6,402 bases of DNA from Methanolinea sp. (GCA_013331225.1 DUGV01000225.1:1-6402); one strand, 5' to 3'. Shown: positions 1 to 5,002, counted from the stretch's first letter. Numbers and translations are program-made. The notes: generated by a model from the letters alone, not told the origin.

Positions 1-192
1 TGCGCAAACAAGGGTGGTGCGAGGACCATCGAGACCCTTGAAGGGTTCCTCAACTCCCATGAGTTCTCCTACCTTGGATGGGTACGTGGAAAGGGCTACC
101 TGGAAGGAGAGATAACCAAAGACCAGAAAGGCCTGAAGCGGGCCCAGGAGATCGGCGATAAGATCGTGCAACTCCTGAAGCCTCACGATTAA
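1..192 (+). CDS. Flavodoxin / NADPH-dependent FMN reductase family protein, C-terminal part
   Basis: Open reading frame from the left edge to a TAA at 190-192, 63 residues, with the start outside the window. The visible part begins CANKGGARTIETLEGFL, continues with a short hydrophobic segment (FSYLGWVRGKGYLEGEI), and ends in a helix (DQKGLKRAQEIGDKIVQLL). This arrangement matches the C-terminal third of flavodoxin-fold FMN reductases and iron-sulfur flavoproteins. In these the last beta strand, a 'G.l.GEI..d..gl..A..lG' segment and a closing helix follow the flavin-binding loops. Methanogens carry many such proteins, which pass electrons through bound FMN in the cytoplasm. The FMN-binding P-loop and any cysteine motif lie outside the window, so it is not possible to say whether this is an Isf-type flavoprotein. 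The assignment rests on a short C-terminal segment. Confidence 0.6.
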   Translation, partial: CANKGGARTIETLEGFLNSHEFSYLGWVRGKGYLEGEITKDQKGLKRAQEIGDKIVQLLKPHD

Positions 193-204
193 TCCTTTTT
201 TTAT
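193..204 (+). terminator. Poly-T tract after the flavoprotein gene
   Basis: Directly after the TAA at 190-192 the plus strand reads TCC followed by seven T (196-202). Archaeal RNA polymerase can terminate on T-rich tracts in the non-template strand without a preceding hairpin, so this is the likely stop point for the left-edge gene. No stable stem precedes it. Confidence 0.45.
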
Positions 205-346
205 CGGCGCAAGGAGAGGTGCGGGCCCAGCCCGAAGAGCAAGGCGGGATTTGGTTGCATATCCTGCCCCATGCAGGGATGAGGAAACCGCGAGAGCCGC
301 CAGGGATGGCGGCGCTCTGCGCATAGGATGGTAAAAATCCTGGATT
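205..346. other. Convergent intergenic spacer with three stem-loops
   Basis: This gap lies between two convergent genes and contains no credible coding frame. It can form three consecutive stem-loops: CGGGC/GCCCG with a 3-nt loop (222-234); CCTGC/GCAGG with a 5-nt loop (263-277); and GCCGCCA/TGGCGGC with a GGGA loop (296-313), extended by AGA/TCT (293-295 with 316-318) across a 2-nt bulge. A GGTT (253-256) and an AACC (286-289) could close an outer helix around the second hairpin. The spacer could be 3'-UTR structure for either gene or a small structured RNA. No box C/D or H/ACA pattern was clear enough to name. Confidence 0.35.
330..346 (-). terminator. T-rich site just past the cofH stop
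   Basis: On the minus strand, about 10 nt after the cofH TGA, there is a run of five T (complement of AAAAA at 333-337). About 15 nt further on is the strong GCCGCCA/TGGCGGC stem-loop (293-318). A T-run is sufficient for archaeal termination, but five T is weak and the hairpin lies on the far side of it. Confidence 0.3.
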
Positions 347-1480
347 TCAGGTGTGCCCGGGGTCGGTGTAGAGGGTTGTCCTCTGCTTGAGCGTCCGGCC
401 GATGTCCCCGGCCATGCGGCGCATCTCTTCCGGGTCCAGGTAGTCGGTGTCCACGGCCCCGGCGCCCTTGGAGATACTCTCCTCGAACATCGTCCCCCCA
501 AGGTCGTCTCCCCCTGCGAGGAGACAGATCTGGGCCATCTTGAGACCGAGTTTGACCCACGAGACCTGTATATGGGGAATATTGTCAAGGAAGAGACGCG
601 AGACGGCAGTCATCAGCAGGTCTTCCCTTCCCGTCGCGCCCGCACGGGCCAGCCCCTTCCGGAAAAGCGGGGTCTCCCGGTGAATGAAACTGAGCGGGAC
701 GAACTCCGTGAACCCTCCCGTCTCGTCCTGGATATCCCTGATGAGCGCAAGGTGCCTGGCCTGGTCCTCCACTGTCTCGCAGTGCCCGTACATGATGGTC
801 GCAGTCGAACGGATACCGAGTGAATGGGCCTCCCTGATGATCCGCACCCAGTCTTTGGTTGACACTTTCCCCGGGCAGATTACCTCCCTGACTCCGTCAA
901 CCAGGATCTCCGCCGCAGTTCCGCACAGTGAGCCGAGCCCCGCCTCCTTCATCAGTCCAAGCATTTCGATCGTCGGAATGCCACTCTTTCCCGCTCCATA
1001 TGCGACTTCCATAGGGTTGCTTGCATGGATATGGACTCCAGGCGCGCCCTCACGTATGCAGGAGATGATCTCCAGGTACGATCCCGCATCGAAGTCAGGG
1101 TGAAGACCTGACACCGTGCAGATCTCTGTCACCCCCCGCGATCGGGCGAGCGCCGCCTTCTCCCTCACCACCTCTGCCGGGAAATGATACGCATCCTTGT
1201 CTTTGGGTTTTCTGGAGAACCCGCAGAATCCGCAGGAGTTGATACAGATATTGGTGACGTTTATGTTCTGGTTGCGGACGTAGGTGACTGCATCCCCCAC
1301 CACGCGTTCCCTCTGTTCATCCGCGGCATTCGCAACCCGCCAGACGTCCCTTCCCCTCACCTTGAGGAGGGCTGCCGCCTCATCCGGGGTGAGCCTGTGC
1401 CCCCCCCGGATGTCGCCGAGCAGCACGTGGAGGGTTCTGCCTGTGAGGAATGCCGGCGCTACCGTGCTACCTGTTGACAT
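347..1480 (-). CDS. cofH: FO synthase subunit 2, CofH (radical SAM), first paralogue
   Basis: The product has 377 residues, full length for CofH (about 360-380). CofH couples tyrosine with 5-amino-6-ribitylaminouracil to give the hydroxybenzyl intermediate of FO, the chromophore of coenzyme F420; CofG completes the ring. The radical SAM cysteines are Cys79, Cys83 and Cys86 in TNICINSCGFCGF (CX3CX2C). After them come the family segments EICTVSGLHPDFD, VHIHASNPMEV, STATIMYGHCET, GGFTEFVPLSF, GATGREDLL, NIQ-like HIQVSWVKLG and LGGTMFEESIS, the last being the usual CofH/MqnC/MqnE C-terminal signature. The ATG at 1478-1480 is preceded by AGAGGACCC, a modest ribosome-binding site. An archaeal TATA-like TTTTATATT (minus strand, 1510-1518) lies about 33 nt upstream, so the leader is short. 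A second paralogue is at 5923-6402, and no cofG is nearby. Assignment as a CofH-family enzyme is firm; which paralogue is the main FO enzyme cannot be told. Confidence 0.93.
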   Translation of the reverse strand: MSTGSTVAPAFLTGRTLHVLLGDIRGGHRLTPDEAAALLKVRGRDVWRVANAADEQRERVVGDAVTYVRNQNINVTNICINSCGFCGFSRKPKDKDAYHFPAEVVREKAALARSRGVTEICTVSGLHPDFDAGSYLEIISCIREGAPGVHIHASNPMEVAYGAGKSGIPTIEMLGLMKEAGLGSLCGTAAEILVDGVREVICPGKVSTKDWVRIIREAHSLGIRSTATIMYGHCETVEDQARHLALIRDIQDETGGFTEFVPLSFIHRETPLFRKGLARAGATGREDLLMTAVSRLFLDNIPHIQVSWVKLGLKMAQICLLAGGDDLGGTMFEESISKGAGAVDTDYLDPEEMRRMAGDIGRTLKQRTTLYTDPGHT

Positions 1481-1564
1481 GGGTCCTCTGACAGAGTGGT
1501 GGCGTCATCAATATAAAACCCCACACCACGGCATTCATCATCATTGCACGAGAGATCCCATTGT
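1481..1564. promoter_or_regulatory. Divergent promoter region cofH / DUF1805 gene
   Basis: This 84-bp gap separates two divergently transcribed genes. It has one clear AT-rich core, AATATAAAA at 1510-1518 on the plus strand, read as TTTTATATT on the minus strand. The minus reading fits the archaeal TATA consensus (TTTATATA-like) well and would place the cofH start of transcription about 8 nt before its ATG. The plus reading would give the DUF1805 gene a leader of about 25 nt. A 6-bp inverted repeat, GTGGTG (1496-1501) and CACCAC (1524-1529), is centred on this core. No second TATA-like element was seen. Confidence 0.5.
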
Positions 1565-1867
1565 ATGCAGGAAGTGAAAGTTACGCTCCTGAACTCTGAA
1601 GGGAGAGGGTTTGTGATCCCACTCGGCCCCGTCAACCTGGTCGGGGTTGTGGCATCAAAAGGGCTCGTGGGCTGTGGTGCAATCGATGTTGCCGCACTGG
1701 AGAAGTTCAACTATCCCGCCGCACGGGTAAAACCAGCGAGGGGAACTTCCATCTCGAACGTTGCCGACCTCCTTGAAGGCGTGGTGAAGGATGCCAACAC
1801 AGGTGCACAAAAAGAGGGTATCGCGGTGGGTATGACAGGAAAAGAGGCGCTCGATCTCCTCTCCTGA
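1565..1867 (+). CDS. DUF1805 (YunC-like) family protein
   Basis: A small protein of 100 residues from the ATG at 1565; a TTG at 1544 would add 7 residues. The ATG is preferred because MQEVKVTLLN leads straight into the first family strand, and the extra residues look like leader. Family marks are PLGPVNLVGVVASKG (19-33), GCGAIDVAALEKF (36-48), an 'R..G..sisnvadLLeg' stretch and the ending GIAVGMTGKEALDLL. These match DUF1805 proteins, typified by Bacillus YunC, which are about 100 residues and widespread in archaea. Their biochemical role is not established. The gene is cytosolic with no signal or membrane segment. It stands alone on its strand, diverges from cofH, and its TGA (1865-1867) abuts the stop of the convergent DUF134 gene. 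A weak GAGAGA lies about 10 nt before the ATG. Confidence 0.82.
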   Translation: MQEVKVTLLNSEGRGFVIPLGPVNLVGVVASKGLVGCGAIDVAALEKFNYPAARVKPARGTSISNVADLLEGVVKDANTGAQKEGIAVGMTGKEALDLLS

Positions 1868-1870
1868 TCA
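1865..1870. other. TGATCA palindrome holding both convergent stop codons
   Basis: The 6-bp palindrome TGATCA contains the TGA stop of the plus-strand DUF1805 gene (1865-1867) and, on the other strand, the TGA stop of the DUF134 gene (1870-1868). The two coding regions therefore meet with no intergenic base, and no terminator can lie between them. Confidence 0.85.
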
Positions 1871-2260
1871 CATTTCATCTCTTGTATCCGGGGGATCCTC
1901 CCTTGTCTCTCCATTCATTTCCCTGCGGCACCATCCCCTGGCATTCCCAGCACACCTGTCCAGGGTAATCTTCTTCCCGAAGATCAATGCCTCGGCGCAT
2001 TTCCTCCTTGTCTCCTGGAGATCCCGCCAGAGCGTTCTCCGGGAGATTCCCATGACACCTGCAGCCTCCTCCTGCGAGAGCCCCTCAATGTCGATCAACC
2101 GGAGAATCTCGAGTTCGTCCTGGCGGAGGATCACCTCCTCGACAGTCCCGCCCATGAAGTTGCAGGGCTCGAAACATCTCCCTGCAATCCTCTTCCCGAA
2201 TTTCCTGCGGATCCTTGGCCGTCCCCTGTGGGGATTTTCGCCCTGGTTATCCGGGCACAT
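1868..2260 (-). CDS. DUF134 (UPF0251) helix-turn-helix protein, likely operon regulator
   Basis: The product has 130 residues from the ATG at 2258-2260. An upstream TTG at 2278 would give 136; it has a GAGG in front, while the ATG has AGAAGGG about 7 nt upstream, so the start is uncertain. Domain order: a basic N-terminus RGRPRIRRKFGKR (12-24); a CFEPC pair (Cys29, Cys33); the family segment VILRQDELEILRLIDIEGLSQEEAAGVMGISRRTLWRDL (43-81), whose second half is a sigma-70 region 4-like HTH; then RRKCAEALIFGKKI, typical of DUF134; and a short polar tail with Cys103 and Cys111. DUF134 proteins are small putative DNA-binding proteins often found beside MinD/NifX iron-sulfur genes. It is the last gene of the operon, overlapping the preceding ATPase gene by 14 nt, which suggests translational coupling. 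A role in controlling this operon, perhaps through the palindrome at 4332-4341, is inference. Confidence 0.85.
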   Translation of the reverse strand: MCPDNQGENPHRGRPRIRRKFGKRIAGRCFEPCNFMGGTVEEVILRQDELEILRLIDIEGLSQEEAAGVMGISRRTLWRDLQETRRKCAEALIFGKKITLDRCAGNARGWCRREMNGETREDPPDTRDEM

Positions 2261-3125
2261 ACGAAAGCCCTTCTGCAAGCCTCGTCCCGATTATCCTCAA
2301 TTCAGTGGAAGCAGCACCTTTCCGCCTCGTGACGGGCACCCCTATCCTCACCGCCTCTATTACTGCGGGATCAAACGGGATCTTCCCGATGACGGGGATG
2401 CCCTTCTCTGCACAGAACTGTTCGATCTCCTTTGTATACCCAGGATGGAGGTCTGCCCTGTTGATCACCACCCAGTGGGAGAGCGAGAAGCCTGACGAGA
2501 CTGTGACAAGCCTGCGCAGGTCGTGCAGGGCAGCGATCCCGGGTTCGGTGACGAGCACCGCCGCGTTGATCCCGCTCAATGTCGAGATCACGGGGCAGCC
2601 TATCCCCGGGGGGCCGTCTATGAGCAGGAGGTCGCGGCCTTCGGACTCTTTTTGTGCCGCCTTCTTCACCTCGTGGACCAGGAGCCCGGAATTCCCGGAA
2701 CCCGGGTGCAGCTCCGCATAGACAAGGGGACCCTGTTCGGTGTCTGCCAGTATGATCTCTCCGTCCTGGTGTTCGACAAGTGAGACAGCCCTCTCGGGGC
2801 ATATGTCCCTGCACACGGCACACCCCTCGCACCGGATGGGGTCTACCCTGTATGCACCTCCGTTGTCCTGGTTAATCGCATGGAAACGGCATGCTGCCTT
2901 GCAGAGGCCGCAGGACACGCACGCCTCTTCCCTTATCTCGGCCTTCTTCATGCCATAGAACGGGATCCTCCTCTTCTCCCTTGGCGAGAGGAGAAGCGCG
3001 AGGTTTGCGGCCTCCACGTCGCAGTCCGCAAAACCTTTCCTGCCGGGGAGGATATCTGCCAGTGCGGCAGTCACCACCGTCTTCCCCGTGCCTCCTTTCC
3101 CTGAGAGCACTGCCACCTGCAGCAT
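2247..3125 (-). CDS. MinD-family P-loop ATPase with inserted 2[4Fe-4S] ferredoxin domain (copy B)
   Basis: The product has 292 residues from the ATG at 3123-3125; a GTG one codon earlier is possible. Deviant Walker A is SGKGGTGKT (8-16), Walker A' region is ADCDVEAAN (33-41), and Walker B is LLLIDGPPGIGCPV (166-179). Two [4Fe-4S] motifs are inserted: Cys69, 72, 75, 79 and Cys99, 102, 105, 109, the latter followed by Pro. This is the 'MinD superfamily P-loop ATPase containing an inserted ferredoxin domain'. Members probably couple ATP hydrolysis to assembly or transfer of a metal cluster, or to electron transfer; the exact role is unsettled. The start overlaps the stop of copy A as TGATG, with AGGAGG about 8 nt upstream, so translation is probably coupled. 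Its 3' end overlaps the DUF134 gene. Cys177 in PPGxxCPV is shared with copy A and is a possible extra ligand. The family is certain; the partner is unknown. Confidence 0.93.
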   Translation of the reverse strand: MLQVAVLSGKGGTGKTVVTAALADILPGRKGFADCDVEAANLALLLSPREKRRIPFYGMKKAEIREEACVSCGLCKAACRFHAINQDNGGAYRVDPIRCEGCAVCRDICPERAVSLVEHQDGEIILADTEQGPLVYAELHPGSGNSGLLVHEVKKAAQKESEGRDLLLIDGPPGIGCPVISTLSGINAAVLVTEPGIAALHDLRRLVTVSSGFSLSHWVVINRADLHPGYTKEIEQFCAEKGIPVIGKIPFDPAVIEAVRIGVPVTRRKGAASTELRIIGTRLAEGLSYVPG

Positions 3126-3973
3126 CACTCCCCCCTCCTGAGATCGCAGGCCCTGTCAAAGAGGTCTCTGAACTGCTCTCTCATCCCGGGTATCCTGTCG
3201 GTCACGAGTTGGCCGCTGTTCGCCGTTTCTGCAATATCCCGGTCGAATGGAATGGTCATGAGGACGGGGAGGTTCCGTTCCCTGCAGAGGTCGAGAATGA
3301 TCCCATCGTCGCCCTGGCTCCGGTTGATCACCACTCCCGAGGGAACACCCAGTACCGAAGCGACGCCCGCAGCAAGGGAGAGGTCATGGCGGCCGAACGG
3401 CGTGGGTTCGGTTACGAAAATGCAGGTATCCGCACCTTCGAGCGTCTCGACCACCGGGCATGCCATCCCGGGTGGGGCATCGCAGATGACCAGGGGATGG
3501 CCGGACGCATAGCCAAGAGTCTCCCTGATGACATGGGGACTCATGATCTCACGCTCGTTCAGGACGCCCGTGATGAGGACGAGACCATTGCGAGGCGTGG
3601 AGAATGCCACATGACCGATGCTTCTCTTCCCCATGGTAATGGCCCCTTCGGGGCAGACCACTTCGCATCCCCCGCATCCATGGCACATTTCTGGGAAGAA
3701 CATGAACCGGTCCTTGAGGACCACGATCGCTCCGTACTGACAGAAATCTGCACATTTTCCACACTGGGTGCACCGTGAACGATCGAACAGTGGGACATCC
3801 GTCTGGACAGGGAGGGTCTTCTCCTCCGACGGAAAGAAAAGGTGTGCGTTCGGCTCCTCCACGTCGCAGTCTGCGAGGACCACCTCCCTTTCAGAGGACA
3901 GAACCGCTGCCAGGTTTGTCGCGACGAGGGTCTTGCCTGTACCCCCCTTTCCGCTGGCCACCACCAGTCTCAT
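3125..3973 (-). CDS. MinD-family P-loop ATPase with inserted 2[4Fe-4S] ferredoxin domain (copy A)
   Basis: The product has 282 residues and is paralogous to the next gene. Deviant Walker A is SGKGGTGKT (7-15), then LADCDVEEPNAHLF (33-46), two cluster motifs Cys68, 71, 74, 78 and Cys97, 100, 103, 107, and Walker B VICDAPPGMACPV (162-174). Segments FVTEPTPFGRHDL and GVVINR correspond to the switch and base-recognition parts of the MinD fold. Copy A keeps the DVEEPN motif common in this family, while copy B reads DVEAAN. The ATG at 3971-3973 lies 7 nt after the NifX-like gene, and the stop codon of that gene is part of its ribosome-binding site (TAAGGA). Tandem pairs of these ATPases are common and may act as a heterodimer. 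A soluble cytoplasmic protein is expected, since no MinD membrane-targeting helix is obvious at the C-terminus. Confidence 0.93.
   Translation of the reverse strand: MRLVVASGKGGTGKTLVATNLAAVLSSEREVVLADCDVEEPNAHLFFPSEEKTLPVQTDVPLFDRSRCTQCGKCADFCQYGAIVVLKDRFMFFPEMCHGCGGCEVVCPEGAITMGKRSIGHVAFSTPRNGLVLITGVLNEREIMSPHVIRETLGYASGHPLVICDAPPGMACPVVETLEGADTCIFVTEPTPFGRHDLSLAAGVASVLGVPSGVVINRSQGDDGIILDLCRERNLPVLMTIPFDRDIAETANSGQLVTDRIPGMREQFRDLFDRACDLRRGE
3130..3139 (-). promoter_or_regulatory. Strong ribosome-binding site for ATPase copy B inside the end of copy A
   Basis: On the minus strand the last codons of copy A read AGG AGG GGG GAG TGA. The AGGAGG sits about 8 nt before the ATG at 3125, the optimal spacing for that start rather than for the GTG at 3128. 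This site is the basis for choosing the ATG. Confidence 0.7.
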
Positions 3974-3980
3974 GATATCC

Positions 3981-4316
3981 TTATGAGAATTTCTTGAGCT
4001 GGCCGGCGCAAAACTTCTGGAACGCGTCTCCGGCAGTTCCGTTCTCCCTGTACAAATAAATCTCTATACCTGCCGCCTGAACCACCGCGTGGGCATTTCC
4101 CCCGATGTTCCCGGTGATCAGTACACGGGCACCCTTGTCGATCAGCACCTGGGCGGCTCTCGGTCCGACTCCGCCCGCCGCATCAGCGAACTTGTTCGGG
4201 ACAGAGCTCCACTCTCCCCCTTCACTATCCCTGAAGAGGAAATATGGCGATCTTCCAAACCTTTCTTCCGCGAGGTCATCAGGCCCCGGGCCTTTTGAGG
4301 TGACACATACCATCAT
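3981..4316 (-). CDS. NifX/NifB-domain (dinitrogenase iron-molybdenum cofactor biosynthesis) protein
   Basis: The product has 111 residues (110 if the second of the tandem ATGs is used). It is a single-domain member of the family whose nitrogenase relatives, NifX, NifY and the C-terminus of NifB, bind FeMo-cofactor or its precursors. Visible marks are CVTSKGPGPDDLAEERFGR (4-22) followed by SPYFLF, then GPRAAQVLIDKGARVLITGN (51-70) and IGGNAHAVVQAAGIEIYL, and a closing AFQKFCAGQLKKF. The length is normal. No nitrogenase genes are in view, so a role in nitrogen fixation should not be assumed; such proteins also bind other metal-sulfur clusters, as in the orange protein of Desulfovibrio. It is the first gene of the operon with the two MinD-ferredoxin ATPases. 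No Shine-Dalgarno site precedes it and a TATA-like box lies about 30 nt upstream, so the transcript is probably leaderless or nearly so. Confidence 0.88.
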   Translation of the reverse strand: MMVCVTSKGPGPDDLAEERFGRSPYFLFRDSEGGEWSSVPNKFADAAGGVGPRAAQVLIDKGARVLITGNIGGNAHAVVQAAGIEIYLYRENGTAGDAFQKFCAGQLKKFS

Positions 4317-4353
4317 GATGATATATTTTTACTCATATGAGCATATATAATTG
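4317..4353 (-). promoter_or_regulatory. Promoter of the NifX-MinD-MinD-DUF134 operon with palindromic operator candidate
   Basis: On the minus strand a TATA-like TTATATATGC (about 4342-4351) lies roughly 30 nt before the ATG at 4316. Between the two is a perfect 10-bp palindrome, CTCATATGAG (4332-4341), followed by AAAAATATATC. The palindrome therefore sits between the TATA box and the predicted transcription start, where a bound dimer would block RNA polymerase. No other intergenic space exists within the operon, so this is its only obvious promoter. Confidence 0.55.
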
Positions 4354-4372
4354 GGGATTGTACCCCTCAATT
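4349..4372 (-). terminator. Stem-loop after trmO
   Basis: Just past the TAG of the trmO-like gene (4377-4375), the minus strand can fold AATT-GA-GGGG / CCCC-AATT with a 6-nt loop and a 2-nt bulge, followed by ATATAT. It is placed as a transcription terminator, although it also abuts the TATA-like box of the next operon and could take part in its control. Confidence 0.4.
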
Positions 4373-4374
4373 GG

Positions 4375-4881
4375 CTACTCTGTCCCCAGCAGGTTCTCCG
4401 GGGTCGCACTCTCGTCTTTGATCTCCCTTTTTTGCTGTGCATCGATCCAACCATCCCGGACCCCGTCACGGTGGTCGAACCGTGCCACGTAGGGCTTGAG
4501 ATCGAGGAGAGGGGTCCCGTCAAGGACGTCGATACCTTTTACGAAGAGAATGTTTCCTTCTAACTTCTCGATTTCAACGATCGACAGCCCGATTGGATTG
4601 GGCCGGTTGTAATGCCTGATTGAGAAGATCCCCCTCGGCCTCTCTCCATCAAGGAACGGAGTCTCAGTCAACGGGCCAGGTTTGGCCTGGTGGAAATGGT
4701 AGACGAGAAACAGGTGGGAGAACTCCGCGAGACCTTCGAGGCCCTCGGAATATTGAGGGAAGACTTCCACCGTCCCCCTTGCACTCGAGAAGGCGCTCTG
4801 GATTGGGGTGCGCTTCTGATCGGTGAACGGGGAGTGAATGACCCCGATTATCTGATACTGCACTGTGCAAATTTCTTTCAT
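4375..4881 (-). CDS. trmO: TrmO/TsaA-family protein, probable tRNA (t6A37) N6-methyltransferase
   Basis: The product has 168 residues. TrmO uses S-adenosylmethionine to methylate N6-threonylcarbamoyladenosine at position 37 of some ANN-reading tRNAs. Family marks are IGVIHSPF (12-19), the GTVEVFPQYSEGLEGLAEFSHLFLVYHFH segment (36-64), GIFSIRHYNRPNPIGLSIVEI (84-104) with the diagnostic RPNPIG, and DVLDGTPLLDLKPYVARFD (118-136). The length fits the short archaeal form, which lacks the extra C-terminal domain of the E. coli enzyme. Before RPNPIG the protein reads RHYN, where bacterial forms usually have RSPxR-type residues; the change is at the active-site loop, so the exact tRNA substrate is uncertain. 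The ATG at 4879-4881 has no Shine-Dalgarno site. The gene is separated from the downstream operon by a hairpin and a new promoter, so it is probably transcribed on its own. Confidence 0.85.
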   Translation of the reverse strand: MKEICTVQYQIIGVIHSPFTDQKRTPIQSAFSSARGTVEVFPQYSEGLEGLAEFSHLFLVYHFHQAKPGPLTETPFLDGERPRGIFSIRHYNRPNPIGLSIVEIEKLEGNILFVKGIDVLDGTPLLDLKPYVARFDHRDGVRDGWIDAQQKREIKDESATPENLLGTE

Positions 4882-5002
4882 CGACAGGGAATTATCTTGG
4901 TGGAAAAACTATGAACATTGTGATTTTATCAAATAATCGTCTTTTCCATCAGCATGTACTATCCAACACTTAAAGAAATCCGGAGCGTTAAGTAGTATAC
5001 CA
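4882..5002. promoter_or_regulatory. Divergent AT-rich promoter region trmO / radical SAM gene
   Basis: This 121-bp gap between divergent genes is clearly richer in A and T than its surroundings. For the radical SAM gene, CTTAAAG (4969-4975) lies about 30 nt before the ATG at 5003, which predicts a leaderless transcript; the only purine-rich site, GGAG at 4982-4985, is too far away to be a ribosome-binding site. For trmO, GATAAAATC (minus strand, 4922-4930) is the best TATA-like element and gives a leader of about 20 nt. The stretch GATTTTATCAAATAATC (4922-4938) is an imperfect palindrome and could be a regulator site. No small gene was seen here. Confidence 0.45.

Noticed and set aside
201..560. 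A 119-codon minus-strand frame reaching into the left spacer
   Set aside because: It overlaps the 3' end of cofH in another frame, and its product is Arg/Gly/Pro-rich with no family features.
2891..3778. A 295-codon open frame on the plus strand, antisense to both MinD-type ATPase genes
   Set aside because: It runs across the junction of two genes with clear Walker and ferredoxin motifs; its own translation is rich in Arg, Pro and Ser without domain features, as expected for a shadow frame in GC-rich DNA.
2247..3973. Assignment of the ATPases as cell-division MinD
   Set aside because: Both carry two inserted [4Fe-4S] motifs and lack an obvious C-terminal membrane-targeting helix; MinC and MinE are absent.
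3981..4316. Reading the NifX-like gene as evidence of nitrogen fixation
   Set aside because: No nifH, nifD, nifK, nifE, nifN or nifB gene is in the window, and single-domain proteins of this family are common in organisms without nitrogenase.
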